DNA from: Oceanobacillus massiliensis str. N'diop | Lineage (GTDB): Bacteria; Bacillota; Bacilli; Bacillales; Amphibacillaceae | Assembly (NCBI RefSeq): GCF_000285495.1 | Contig: NZ_HE610978.1 | Span: 586,525-650,524, forward strand | Reading direction: 5' to 3' | Length of the DNA: 64,000 bases | Shown: positions 1 through 8,696 of the stretch, one piece after another | How the letters are laid out: each line of letters begins with the position of its first letter | Position numbering within the stretch: position 1 is the first letter of the stretch | Notes under the pieces: generated by a model | Databases searched by the model: none | What the model was told of the DNA's origin: nothing | What the model saw: only the letters and a program-made list of their open reading frames with translations | Program-made: the position numbers and the translations under genes

Positions 1-178
1 ATAAGATAACCATTGTCGCACCGAAAATGGTAAAGCTTGCGACATGCCACGCCGTGCCATGCAGTACGGAGGCGACAATTAAAACTACTAAACCGCCGAT
101 GCTCATTACTGCTCCTATTCCATGTGTAATTGCATTTGCAATTTCTTCACCTTTAGAGAAAATATGTGTATCTGCCAA
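1..178 (-). CDS. TrhA/hemolysin III (PAQR-like) membrane protein, N-terminal part
   Basis: Only the first 59 codons are present; the gene runs off the left edge. The reverse strand reads LADTHIFSKGEEIANAITHG, followed by a hydrophobic segment and HGTAWHVASFTIFGATM. This is the typical start of the hemolysin III/TrhA family, multi-pass membrane proteins distantly related to PAQR receptors and linked to membrane-energy homeostasis rather than proven haemolysis. The start is probably the TTG at 178, with a GGGATG ribosome site about 10 bases upstream, since no in-frame ATG precedes the conserved ADTHIFS. The family match is clear; the cellular role is not established from sequence. Confidence 0.8.
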   Translation of the reverse strand, partial: MADTHIFSKGEEIANAITHGIGAVMSIGGLVVLIVASVLHGTAWHVASFTIFGATMVIL

Positions 179-306
179 AATAATTCATCCCTTACGTTCT
201 TTTTATTATATTATAGCAGGGTTGAAGCAGATACGAAATTCGGGAGTTTATCGGCCCATCCTTATTGGAATTTCATTCATTCTTCTCTGTCAGCCGTTAG
301 AAAAGA

Positions 307-477
307 CTAAATGACCGGATAATATTGTTCATATCGTGGATTGCAGTAGTATGGCGGTCTTGGCCCAATTTTTGGTACTTGGATTTTTTCGGCATTAAGA
401 TCATATCGCATTTCTTCTTTTTCTGCCGAGTAGTTCAATAACAATAATTTCACTTCAGGATTGAAATAATAGTCCAT
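307..477 (-). CDS. Small hypothetical protein, 56 aa
   Basis: An ATG ORF with a good ribosome site (GGAGATGAG, 6-10 bases upstream). It encodes a 56-residue soluble protein starting MDYYFNPEVKLLLLNYSAEK and ending in a Tyr/Pro-rich tail (PPYYCNPRYEQYYPVI). There is no signal peptide, membrane segment or recognised domain. It stands alone between the TrhA-like gene and the divergent SDR gene. The ribosome site and biased composition support a real gene; I do not recognise a function. Confidence 0.6.
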   Translation of the reverse strand: MDYYFNPEVKLLLLNYSAEKEEMRYDLNAEKIQVPKIGPRPPYYCNPRYEQYYPVI

Positions 478-626
478 CGTTCTCATCTCCTTATTTTTTC
501 TATCCTATTCACTTAACATTCCCAGTGAGCCTGTATGACTATTAGCCAGATTCCCATTCGTCACGACATTTGCCCACCTGGCATAAAATGAACAGATTAT
601 ACATTTGTCAGGAGGATTGAACGGAG

Positions 627-1544
627 ATGACTGAAGATCGTACCCCCGCCCAAACTTATCCGTTATATCCCAATTACGGGAAAATAACACGCTATGAGGA
701 TATTGCAATTACCGTTCCTGAGCAGCGGCAATTTCGGCAGCCTGGCCTGGAGCGTTTAATGGTACCAAGACCCATTATCGAAAATCCAAATTATAAAGGA
801 AGCGGCAAGCTTGAAGGAAAAGTAGCGCTTATCACTGGCGGCGATAGCGGTATGGGTGCTGCAGCTGCCATTGCATTCGCAAAAGAGGGTGCAGATATAG
901 CGATTTCCTATTTAGATGAACAGGAAGATGCCGATCGCACAAAAAGAAGAATCGAAGAGCTTGGCAGGAGCTGTCTCCAGCTGCCAGGTGACTTAAGAGA
1001 AAAACAGCAATGTATAGATATCGTGAAAAAGACTGTCGACACATTTGGCAAGCTTCACATCCTCTGCAACCACGTGGGCATTCAATTCCAACAGTTAAGC
1101 TTAACGGATATAACGGATGAGCAGTTTGACGATACATTTAAAGTAAATATCTACTCCCATTTCTATACGACCCGTACAGCATTGAAATATTTGGAGGCTG
1201 GAAGCTCCATCATTAATACAGCTTCCGTTGTTGCTTTTGAGGGAAATGAACAATTAATGGACTACACCGCTACAAAAGCGGCCAATATTGGCTTTACCAG
1301 GGCATTGGCAAATAACTTAGTGAGCAAAGGAATAAGGGTAAACGCAATCGCTCCCGGCCGGATATGGACACCTTTAATTCCATCGAGTTTTTCCGCTGAC
1401 CAAGTCCCGCTTGCCGGTAACCCGATGGACCGTCAAGCCCAACCGTTTGAAGTAGCGCCTACATTCGTCTACCTTGCATCCGATGATTCAAGATTTGTTA
1501 CCGGTCAGACGCTTCATGTGAACGGGGGTCAGGTGTTTGGATAA
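627..1544 (+). CDS. SDR-family oxidoreductase, general stress protein 39/YdaD-YhdF type
   Basis: A 305-residue classical short-chain dehydrogenase with the ~50-residue N-terminal extension typical of the YdaD/YhdF/YhxC group. The nucleotide-binding glycine motif TGGDSGMG is at 70-77, and the catalytic Ser, Tyr and Lys are at about S200, Y213 and K217 (YTATK). The usual NNAG is replaced by CNHVG near 147-151, a variation worth noting. It ends with the family-typical [11 protein letters not shown]. The start ATG follows AGGAGGATTGAACGG. It stands alone. In B. subtilis relatives are in the general stress regulon, but I see no convincing sigma-B promoter here. The substrate is unknown. Confidence 0.88.
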   Translation: MTEDRTPAQTYPLYPNYGKITRYEDIAITVPEQRQFRQPGLERLMVPRPIIENPNYKGSGKLEGKVALITGGDSGMGAAAAIAFAKEGADIAISYLDEQEDADRTKRRIEELGRSCLQLPGDLREKQQCIDIVKKTVDTFGKLHILCNHVGIQFQQLSLTDITDEQFDDTFKVNIYSHFYTTRTALKYLEAGSSIINTASVVAFEGNEQLMDYTATKAANIGFTRALANNLVSKGIRVNAIAPGRIWTPLIPSSFSADQVPLAGNPMDRQAQPFEVAPTFVYLASDDSRFVTGQTLHVNGGQVFG

Positions 1545-1581
1545 AAAAACCTGAAGAGATGTCTCCGCATCCTCTCTTCAG
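1544..1581 (-). terminator. Intrinsic terminator of the AEC carrier gene
   Basis: Inverted repeat CTGAAGAGA (1551-1559) / TCTCTTCAG (1573-1581). Read on the minus strand the stem is followed by seven T residues (1550-1544), so it terminates the leftward gene. The T tract overlaps the stop codon of the convergent SDR gene. There is no T tract on the plus side. Confidence 0.75.
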
Positions 1582-1630
1582 CCTGCAATTTCCTTGTTAT
1601 AGAATAGAACTTCAGTGATGAAGGCTGTCT

Positions 1631-2545
1631 CTAGATCATAAAATTGGCAATGATCCATATAAGCATAAAACTCGTAATAATTGTCAGGTTGGATACAGTC
1701 CCGATAAACCGTTTATCGTAATTGAATTCCACTGCATAAGGCAGGACGGACATCGCTGCAGGAAGAATCAAACCAATTAAAACGGTGTAGTTGAACATAT
1801 CATCGAATGGCAGCAGGAAAAACAGGGCAAAACCGGCAAAAATTCCAAGCCCATATTTCATTGCCATATAATGAAACAGTAAGCGAAGGTATTTTTTCTC
1901 AATCGTAAAGTTCAAATAGATTCCAAGCAATAATAGCGATAGTGGCATGTTCGCGTACGAGATGATGTCAGCTGTTTCAACTATGAACGATGGCAGCTTC
2001 AGACCTGACAGATTCAGCATCAGCACGACGATATAGGTCATCAGCGGAATGGACCTGGTCATTTTCAAAAGCATCGTTTTTATATCGAGACGCGTCTCCT
2101 CGCCAGCATAGTGGCTCCCGATAAAATAGCATATCCCGAATACAATAAACGAATTGCCTACATCAAACATAACAAAGTGCTGTATTCCTTCTCTCCCCCA
2201 AATTCCTTCTACTAACGGAAAGGCAAAGAGGCCAATATTGAACCCAGGAACCATCATGGAAAGCATCCCCTTCGCATGCCGTGATGGATTACCTTTGAAC
2301 AGCAGAACTCCAAGCATTGCTGCCAATAAGCCATATGCAAAAGAAATGATGACCAATAAAAATAACGAATACTCCATCACAAAATCATTAAATGTAACGA
2401 GTATCAGCGCAGGAAGTGTGATATTAAAAATGATTCTGGCTAATCCTTCGCCATCCTCTTCTTTTATGACATGCATTTTCTTTAATATGTACCCTGCTGC
2501 AATGATGACGATTGAATAGATAAATTGGTCATTAAAACTGGACAA
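1631..2545 (-). CDS. AEC-family (auxin efflux carrier type) permease
   Basis: A 304-residue, strongly hydrophobic protein with about ten membrane spans, usual for the AEC family of secondary carriers for malate, malonate and other carboxylates. Family signatures are the N-terminal KMHVIKEEDGEGLARIIFNITLPALI segment, with the conserved N/P pair in helix 2, and a C-terminal GLILPAAMSVLPYAVEF. The start is probably TTG at 2545, nine bases after GGGGAG. It is monocistronic. The substrate cannot be told from sequence; the neighbouring hydroxy-acid operon is not close enough to link. Confidence 0.85.
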   Translation of the reverse strand: MSSFNDQFIYSIVIIAAGYILKKMHVIKEEDGEGLARIIFNITLPALILVTFNDFVMEYSLFLLVIISFAYGLLAAMLGVLLFKGNPSRHAKGMLSMMVPGFNIGLFAFPLVEGIWGREGIQHFVMFDVGNSFIVFGICYFIGSHYAGEETRLDIKTMLLKMTRSIPLMTYIVVLMLNLSGLKLPSFIVETADIISYANMPLSLLLLGIYLNFTIEKKYLRLLFHYMAMKYGLGIFAGFALFFLLPFDDMFNYTVLIGLILPAAMSVLPYAVEFNYDKRFIGTVSNLTIITSFMLIWIIANFMI

Positions 2546-2688
2546 CTAGCATTACTCCCCACTGCATCTTCTATTTAAATATGAATTTTGTTTTTTATAA
2601 TGAATTCATTTTAACATAGACTCTTTTCGTAGGCATATTCTTTTTTAATCGCAGAGTTTAGAGAAGATGTTACATGCAGCAGCTTCAC

Positions 2689-2726
2689 GGTGCCTGTCAC
2701 TCCCCGAATAATGTAGAAAATTGTCG
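2689..2726 (+). repeat. Dispersed repeat copy A (diverged)
   Basis: Starts GGTGCCTGTCACTCCCCG and continues with a degenerate form of the AATTTTGTCGAA tail. It faces copy B about 250 bases away, so the two form an inverted pair around 2689-3007. Confidence 0.75.
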
Positions 2727-2728
2727 AA

Positions 2729-2767
2729 AATACCAGGGCAATGCAACGTATGCATTGCCCTGGTATT
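2729..2767. terminator. Perfect 17-bp hairpin, terminator-like
   Basis: AATACCAGGGCAATGCA (2729-2745), five-base loop, then its exact reverse complement (2751-2767). The plus side is followed by GTTTTAATTTC and the minus side by TTTCG. It lies between the two inverted repeat copies, roughly 240 bases past the M4 protease stop. It may terminate that transcript or belong to the repeat unit. The rest of 2560-3006 shows no credible gene. Confidence 0.55.
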
Positions 2768-2976
2768 GTTTTAATTTCTTTTCAACTCATATAAACTAAA
2801 TAGACCGCTAACTGGCTCAGAGACTAGCCTGCACCAAAGAAGCTAAACGTTCATGCCGATTGCCGAGTGATCTGAAAATCACTTATCGCTTAGAGATGCC
2901 GACCAGTATGTCCGGTAAGCCCTCAAACAGTACAGTAACCGGTCAGTGGTATAGCCTCACGATCATTATAGATGAT

Positions 2977-3007
2977 ATTCGACAAAATTCGGGAAGTGAC
3001 AGGCACC
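2977..3007 (-). repeat. Dispersed repeat copy B, directly after the M4 protease stop
   Basis: On the minus strand, GGTGCCTGTCACTTCCCG plus the AATTTTGTCGAAT tail begins at the last base of the protease stop codon (TAG, 3009-3007). It is oriented with the gene. Confidence 0.85.
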
Positions 3008-4662
3008 TAATAGATGCCGACTTGGTCGAATCCGTTTGCGACTGCTTCTGCTTCCGTACTGTCTTCTCCGTAAATATCGACTGCAGATTGAATCAGCACG
3101 TTTCTTGCGTCACTGAAGTCGGATGTTGGTGTCAGGTATACAGTCAGCGCACGATAATAGACTTGTCCAAGTTTTTCTTTCCCGATCTGTTCTCCAATCA
3201 GATAGGCTGCATGATTTGTAATGGATGAATTAACATGGACTCCTCCATTATCCACATTGGCTGGCATATCATAAAAATCATCCATATGGGCCGGGTACAT
3301 CCCATTCCCGTATGGTGCCCTTTCAGCAGAAACAGGGAATTTACTAGGATTACTCAGACTGCGCAATGCAGTTCTTCCATCTTCCTGGGAAGCTGGTGCC
3401 ATAATATCTTCACCCATTTCCCAATCATCTTCATCTACGAGGGCGCCGAAGATATCTGCAAATGATTCGTTCAATGCTCCTGATTGATTACGGTACTGCA
3501 GATTCGCTGAATTGGTAATAACGCCGTGGGTCATTTCATGTGCCGCCACATCAAGACCAGCGGATAATGATACCATGAACTCCCCGTCCCCATCTCCATA
3601 TGTCATATTACGGCCATTCCAGAAAGCATTATTATAATTATCTCCGTAGTGGACATACGAAATGATTGCCATACCATTGCCATCCAGAGAATTCCGTCCA
3701 TGCTCCTCCATATAATAGTCATAGACCATTTCTGAATTATAATGGGCGTCTACTGCCGCTGCTTGATATTCATCCTTCCATGATGAACTGCGATTCTCAA
3801 AAATTTCTCCTGATGGATGATCATACGTATAAATTCCATCTAATCCTTGATGGGATTCATCATATAATTTGAATACGGCAGGAAGACCAGGCTGTACTTC
3901 TTTTGTGGTGTGGATCTCACGCAAATTCCCGTGGACTCCCTCACCTATTCCTTTATGGTCCTTCTTCTTAAGTTCATCAGCATGGAGCAGGGCATTATAT
4001 TTGTCGATTATCTCCCCTGTATTTGCATCAACAAATACAAACCAGTTACCTGGTTCATCACCTAAAAATGTCAGATTCACTTTATATGCCAGACTGGTTT
4101 TACCATCAAATGGGTAGGCAATCAAGTCGGTTGTTGGATCATAGGACATCACAAGAGGCGCTTCAACCGCTGATTTAGCTGCTTTTACCGCATCATTAAC
4201 AGAAACAGCAGCAGACTTACTGATTACTTCGCCCTCAGCCGAATGATTGTAATGTCCATTTACAGCCACCACAGCATTGTCTTTGTTAAAGTGAACAATT
4301 ACTTCCGCTCCTTCTATCGGAACATCATTTTTTGTCTGTTGGAAGCGAATGTGAGTCATTCCCAAATTATCCTTTTGAATATCCTTTACTTTCAAATTTT
4401 CTTGTGGACGCTCAATTCCTGTTTTCTCCTTGTTCTCCTTTAAGTAAGCTACCGCATTCTCTTCATTGCTGGCAGTCTGCTTCCCAGAAATTTTTTCTTT
4501 TACAAATAGCGGTACATTGGCCTTCTCATTCCAAGCTTTCTGCGCCTGTGTGCTCAGAGCTGAGCTGGATTCTATCGGTGCCGCCAATACATTACTTGCC
4601 GGAAACGAACCTGCGATGATTGCTGACGATAATATGACTGGAATCAAATTGTGTTTTTTCAA
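3007..4662 (-). CDS. Secreted M4 (thermolysin-like) neutral metalloprotease precursor
   Basis: A 551-residue preproprotein. The signal peptide is about 1-27 (K-rich start, hydrophobic core, VLA-A). FTP and PepSY propeptide domains span roughly 30-225, and the mature peptidase starts near 250. The zinc site HEMTH is at 375-379 (HEXXH), with the third ligand E399 in NESFAD, exactly 24 residues after the first His as in thermolysin. The transition-state His is in DNGGVHVNSS, about H476. The length matches bacillolysins. It is a monocistronic extracellular protease for peptide nutrition, with a GGAGG ribosome site. The dispersed repeat begins at the stop codon. Family certain; exact orthology (NprE or NprB type) not resolved. 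Confidence 0.95.
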   Translation of the reverse strand: MKKHNLIPVILSSAIIAGSFPASNVLAAPIESSSALSTQAQKAWNEKANVPLFVKEKISGKQTASNEENAVAYLKENKEKTGIERPQENLKVKDIQKDNLGMTHIRFQQTKNDVPIEGAEVIVHFNKDNAVVAVNGHYNHSAEGEVISKSAAVSVNDAVKAAKSAVEAPLVMSYDPTTDLIAYPFDGKTSLAYKVNLTFLGDEPGNWFVFVDANTGEIIDKYNALLHADELKKKDHKGIGEGVHGNLREIHTTKEVQPGLPAVFKLYDESHQGLDGIYTYDHPSGEIFENRSSSWKDEYQAAAVDAHYNSEMVYDYYMEEHGRNSLDGNGMAIISYVHYGDNYNNAFWNGRNMTYGDGDGEFMVSLSAGLDVAAHEMTHGVITNSANLQYRNQSGALNESFADIFGALVDEDDWEMGEDIMAPASQEDGRTALRSLSNPSKFPVSAERAPYGNGMYPAHMDDFYDMPANVDNGGVHVNSSITNHAAYLIGEQIGKEKLGQVYYRALTVYLTPTSDFSDARNVLIQSAVDIYGEDSTEAEAVANGFDQVGIY

Positions 4663-4829
4663 AAGCTCTACCTCCTATTGTTTTTGTGTTAGAATCATTA
4701 TAGATTAATAGATTTTAAATTGCATGATTATTAATAACTGTTTTAATTTTTAGTTAAATAATAGTATTTACCTTGCATTAACAGGAAGATGATTCTTTTG
4801 TTAGGGGTAAGAAGTAGGAGGATTAAAGG

Positions 4830-5006
4830 ATGCTTGGAACAAAGCGTTTCAATCAGAAGCTAAATTCGTATCATACGAATCCCCTGGATATTCCCTCCTT
4901 TCTTCACTTCAATAAATTAGCGGATTCATATTTTCAGGACATTGCCGCCAATCCACTGCTTTTACGTTATACTAGGATCAATATAGGGTTTACCCGCAAA
5001 CCATAA
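4830..5006 (+). CDS. Small ORF, 58 aa, upstream of the lyase gene
   Basis: An ATG ORF preceded by TAGGAGGATTAAAGG, a near-ideal ribosome site. It encodes a basic 58-residue protein (MLGTKRFNQKLNSYHTNPLD..., ending GFTRKP) with no signal peptide, membrane span or recognised domain. It ends 33 bases before the threonine-aldolase-like gene and reads in the same direction, so it could be co-transcribed or act as a leader ORF. The strong ribosome site is the main support. Confidence 0.45.
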   Translation: MLGTKRFNQKLNSYHTNPLDIPSFLHFNKLADSYFQDIAANPLLLRYTRINIGFTRKP

Positions 5007-5039
5007 CCTTAACTTAAGAAAGGAACAGGTGTTTACATA

Positions 5040-6128
5040 ATGAGTGAAACAATTCGATTAAAAGAATCCTATAACCAAACCAGCTATCATTTGAAAGGTC
5101 ATGGTAATCGCAATATCGATGTTTTAAGAGAAGCTTTTCATACGGTTGATGGTAAAACGGAAAGTGATATGTACGGTAAAGGACATATCATTGAAAATTT
5201 CGAAGCAAAAATGGCTCGTATATTGGGAACAGAAACAGCAGTATTTTTCCCAAGCGGTACGATGGCACAGCAAATTGCATTGCGTATTTGGTGTGATGAA
5301 AAAGGTTCGAGAAAAGTTGCATACCACCCATTGTCCCATTTGGAAATACATGAAGAAGACGGTTTAAAAGAACTGCATCAAATCGAAACCATATTGCTTG
5401 GTGAAACGGACCGGCTCATTACGTTTGAGGATATCGCAAATATCAAGGAGGATATTTCCTGTATACTGCTGGAATTGCCTCAGCGTGAAATTGGCGGCCA
5501 ATTGCCAAGCTTTGATTCGTTAAAACTCATTTCAGCTTATTGCCGCGAACATTCTATTAAACTACATCTCGATGGTGCACGCCTCTTCGAAGTTCTGCCC
5601 TATTACGGAAAGTCTGCGGCAGAAGTTTGCGCGCTCTTTGATAGTGTCTATATTTCTTTTTATAAAGGGATTGGCGGGATTGCTGGAGCAATTCTTGCAG
5701 GTACAGTAGAATTCATAGCACAGTCTAAAGTATGGAAACGGCGTTATGGAGGGGATTTGATCAGCCTTTATCCATATATTATCCCAGCTGATTATTATGT
5801 CGATCAGCGCTCACATAAGATGGACCAGTACTGGAAGGGAGCCAAGGAGCTGGCCGGATACTTCAATTCCTGTCATGGCATATCCACGGTCCCACTCAAA
5901 CCGGTGTCGAATATGTTCCATGTTCATTTTCATTATGCTAACGAACAAGTAGCGGCGATTCTGACAGAGGTTCAGCAGGCAACCGGCATCGGATTCACCA
6001 GCTACTTGGTGAAGATGAATGAAGGATCCTGTTACTGTGAAATCAGCATTGGCGATTTGTATAAGGGAATCCCAAAAGAGGATCTCCGTGCAGCCTTCAA
6101 GCTTCTAGACGAAAAAATGAAACAATAA
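5040..6128 (+). CDS. Threonine-aldolase-family PLP enzyme (beta-eliminating lyase)
   Basis: A 362-residue fold-type I PLP enzyme. Visible features are FFPSGTMAQQIALR (cofactor phosphate region), LHLDGARLFE (the Asp pairing with the pyridine N, about D178) and YISFYKGIGGIAGA (Schiff-base Lys, about K204). These match low-specificity L-threonine aldolases, which cleave threonine or allo-threonine to glycine and acetaldehyde; related lyases act on other beta-hydroxy amino acids, so the substrate is inferred. ATG follows AAGAAAGGAACAGG. It is downstream of a 58-codon ORF and ends before a bidirectional terminator. Confidence 0.83.
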   Translation: MSETIRLKESYNQTSYHLKGHGNRNIDVLREAFHTVDGKTESDMYGKGHIIENFEAKMARILGTETAVFFPSGTMAQQIALRIWCDEKGSRKVAYHPLSHLEIHEEDGLKELHQIETILLGETDRLITFEDIANIKEDISCILLELPQREIGGQLPSFDSLKLISAYCREHSIKLHLDGARLFEVLPYYGKSAAEVCALFDSVYISFYKGIGGIAGAILAGTVEFIAQSKVWKRRYGGDLISLYPYIIPADYYVDQRSHKMDQYWKGAKELAGYFNSCHGISTVPLKPVSNMFHVHFHYANEQVAAILTEVQQATGIGFTSYLVKMNEGSCYCEISIGDLYKGIPKEDLRAAFKLLDEKMKQ

Positions 6129-6264
6129 CCAAAGCAGCAAAACACGTAAACAGGACCAGCCAGTGCGCTCGTTTTTTATAAATAAGTGAGTTTTTACTGC
6201 CGCATGTATAAATTTCATGCTCTGCGGTCCACACATTGCAATTTTTCAGTTTTGAGAAAAAAGC

Positions 6265-6301
6265 AAAGACCTTAAAGCCATATACCTGCTTTAAGGTCTT
6301 T
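6265..6301. terminator. Bidirectional terminator between lyase and dehydratase genes
   Basis: AAAGACCTTAAAGC (6265-6278) pairs perfectly with GCTTTAAGGTCTTT (6288-6301). Both flanks are T-rich in the outgoing direction (CATTTTTA on plus; GCTTTTTTC on minus), serving the two convergent genes. Confidence 0.8.
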
Positions 6302-6320
6302 CCATTTTTAATACGCTACC

Positions 6321-7508
6321 TTATTGGTCAACAATCGATCCATCCATATGCAGTCTTGTGTTAACCTCTCTCCGCTTATATGGAAACTTCTCTTCCGCAT
6401 CTTCCACCAGATCAATTCCAATACCAGCTTGTACAGGCACCTCAATAAATCCATCCGTAACCGAAGGAACCCACGTTACCATATCACGCTGCTTAAATTT
6501 CACTTCTTCGATGGCATCGGTACTGGTAAACCTTTCTGTAGCCGATATGGTGTTGTGGTCTGGGAGTTCCTGTATCGCCAGATTATCCACTGCTGTCGCA
6601 ATCTGAATACATGCAGCAGTACTGACAGGACTCAACGGGTTATGCGGAACGATTGGTACGCCATGTGCTTCCGCAATTGCAGCAATTTTCTTCGTACCGC
6701 TAATACCGCCGCAAAGGCACACACTTGTCCTTGCATAGGACATAGCATTCCGCGAGAGAAGCATTTCGAATTCCTGGATAGAATGGATTCTTTCTCCAGT
6801 TGCGATTGGTACATTTGATTTACTGGCCACAAGTGCCATGGAATCAAAATTATCCGGCGTTAGGGGATCTTCCAAAAAGAATGGATGATACTTTTCGACT
6901 GCTTTTGAAAATGCAATTGCTTCTCCCGGTTTCATCCTTCGATGCAATTCCAGACAGAGGTCCACATCATCCCCGACCGCCTCGCGGATTATCCGTACTC
7001 GCTCAACAGCTTCATTGATCATTTTTACATAGGGCTGGAAATAAGGCGTGCTTCTTGGCTCATCTAAAAAGGGAGATAGATGGCCAATTGCATTAAAGCC
7101 CTGTTCTTTTGCTTTGACACAGTTTGCCACAAGTTCTTCCGTCGTCTCACCGTGCACATGATAATAGGTTCTGATTTTATCCCTGCTTTTACCTCCAAGC
7201 AGCATATATGTTGGCACATTAAAATATTTCCCGGCAATGTCCCATAAGGCTATGTCAACCGCACTGATTGCCCCCATGATGGCAGCACCCCGAAAATGGA
7301 AGGAACGGTACATATATTGCCAATGATGTTCAATTTGCAGCGGATCTTTTCCAATGAGATAGGATTTAAACGAGTTAACTGCCTCAGCAGAAGCATCCAG
7401 AAACCCCCATGCACCGGATTCTCCAAGACCTGTGATTCCTTCGTCCGTAAATACTTTCACATACAAAAACCTATTTACAGGTATAACCTTTACATCTGTA
7501 ATTTTCAT
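6321..7508 (-). CDS. Enolase-superfamily acid-sugar dehydratase (MR/MLE; RspA/ManD/DgoD-like)
   Basis: 395 residues with an N-terminal capping domain (MKITDVKVIPVNR) and a modified TIM barrel. Metal ligands lie in successive motifs LCLELH, FFLEDP and IATGE; the general-acid His is in VPHNPLSP. The RspA/mannonate-dehydratase-like segment DKIRTYYHVHGETTEEL is present. Such enzymes dehydrate aldonic, uronic or aldaric acids to 2-keto-3-deoxy acids. It is the last gene of the operon with glycerate kinase, 2HCT transporter and tartrate-type dehydrogenase, which suggests a C4-C6 hydroxy-acid substrate; I cannot assign the exact one. ATG follows GAGGGGGAATACA. Confidence 0.82.
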   Translation of the reverse strand: MKITDVKVIPVNRFLYVKVFTDEGITGLGESGAWGFLDASAEAVNSFKSYLIGKDPLQIEHHWQYMYRSFHFRGAAIMGAISAVDIALWDIAGKYFNVPTYMLLGGKSRDKIRTYYHVHGETTEELVANCVKAKEQGFNAIGHLSPFLDEPRSTPYFQPYVKMINEAVERVRIIREAVGDDVDLCLELHRRMKPGEAIAFSKAVEKYHPFFLEDPLTPDNFDSMALVASKSNVPIATGERIHSIQEFEMLLSRNAMSYARTSVCLCGGISGTKKIAAIAEAHGVPIVPHNPLSPVSTAACIQIATAVDNLAIQELPDHNTISATERFTSTDAIEEVKFKQRDMVTWVPSVTDGFIEVPVQAGIGIDLVEDAEEKFPYKRREVNTRLHMDGSIVDQ

Positions 7509-7521
7509 TGTATTCCCCCTC

Positions 7522-8661
7522 TTACTTGATGGCTTTTACCAACCGAAATAATTGATTGGCGGTGAATCTTAAATTATCAAATGCAGTCTCTGTATCCATC
7601 GCATCTTCCAGTGTCATCGGCTTATTCATAATCGAGAAGCAGGATGTTATCCCATCGTCATTCAAAGTAAATTTCTCCTGATTGATCCCTCCTGCTAAAG
7701 CAATGACCGGGATATCATATTTGTCTGCAAGCTGCGCAACCCCCAAGGGAGCTTTCCCCATAGAAGTCTGCCCATCAAGCCGGCCTTCTCCTGTAATCAC
7801 AAAATCAGCATCCTCGATTTGTTTCGCAAGTTTAACCTGTTTCAGCACCAGTTCAATCCCCGACTGCAGATTTGCCTGAAGAAAACCTGCAAAAGCGGCC
7901 CCTAAGCCACCTGCTGCCCCAGCTCCTTCCATCGCATGAATATCCAGATTCAGCTCTTCTGAGACTCTGTCGGCAAAATGCTTCAGCCCTTTATCGAGCA
8001 ATCGTACATCTCCTTCACTTGCCCCTTTTTGCGGACCGTATACATGGGCAGCTCCGTCGATACCATAAAGAAAATTTTTCACATCACATGCCACCTGGAA
8101 ACGGCATTCCTTTAACACATTATTAGCCTGCTTTATATCAATAGTTTGAATTTCACTAAGACTTCCTCCGCCAAATCCCACTTCTTCCTTCTTTTCATTC
8201 AGGAAACGATAACCCAACGCCTGAAGCATACCAATACCGGCATCTGTGGTCGCACTGCCGCCAAGTCCAATTATAAAGCTGCGGCAACCTTTGCTGATTG
8301 CATCATTAATCAGTTCGCCCACACCATATGTCGTTGCCTTTAACGGCTGTTGCTCTTCCCGGTGAATCAGCGGCAGGCCACAGGCAGCCGCTATTTCAAT
8401 CATCGCCGTTTCCCCGTCCCCTGATATGCCGTATTTTGCCGTTACATTTTCTCCCAACGGCCCGGTCACCCGCTTTTCCACCCACCTTCCTTTCATCGCA
8501 TGGATCAATGCCTCTGTCGTTCCTTCGCCACCATCTGCAAGGGGAAGCGCTATTATATCTGCATCTGGATAAATTTCCATTATTCCTTTGGAAATGGCTT
8601 CGCTTCCTTTTGAGGAGGAGATGCTTCCTTTAAACGAATCAATCGCGATCAATACCTTCAT
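7522..8661 (-). CDS. Glycerate kinase (GlxK/GarK type)
   Basis: About 379 residues starting MKVLIAIDSFKGSISSSKGSEAI. It contains the family blocks ALPLADGGEGTTEAL, GLGGSATTDAGIGMLQALG, GAGAAGGLGAAFAGFL and DFVITGEGRLDGQT. The family phosphorylates D-glycerate, giving 2- or 3-phosphoglycerate. ATG at 8661 was chosen because AAGGAGGG lies six bases upstream; an in-frame TTG two codons earlier overlaps that site. It sits 13 bases before the dehydratase gene and downstream of the transporter, fitting a path from tartrate-type acids through D-glycerate into glycolysis. Confidence 0.92.
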   Translation of the reverse strand: MKVLIAIDSFKGSISSSKGSEAISKGIMEIYPDADIIALPLADGGEGTTEALIHAMKGRWVEKRVTGPLGENVTAKYGISGDGETAMIEIAAACGLPLIHREEQQPLKATTYGVGELINDAISKGCRSFIIGLGGSATTDAGIGMLQALGYRFLNEKKEEVGFGGGSLSEIQTIDIKQANNVLKECRFQVACDVKNFLYGIDGAAHVYGPQKGASEGDVRLLDKGLKHFADRVSEELNLDIHAMEGAGAAGGLGAAFAGFLQANLQSGIELVLKQVKLAKQIEDADFVITGEGRLDGQTSMGKAPLGVAQLADKYDIPVIALAGGINQEKFTLNDDGITSCFSIMNKPMTLEDAMDTETAFDNLRFTANQLFRLVKAIK

Positions 8662-8696
8662 TCCCAACCCTCCTTGAACATTATCTTTATAATTAT

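Noticed and set aside
2860-3228. 122-codon plus-strand ORF
   Set aside because: Half of it is antisense to the C-terminus of the well-supported M4 protease and the rest crosses the dispersed repeat; no ribosome site.
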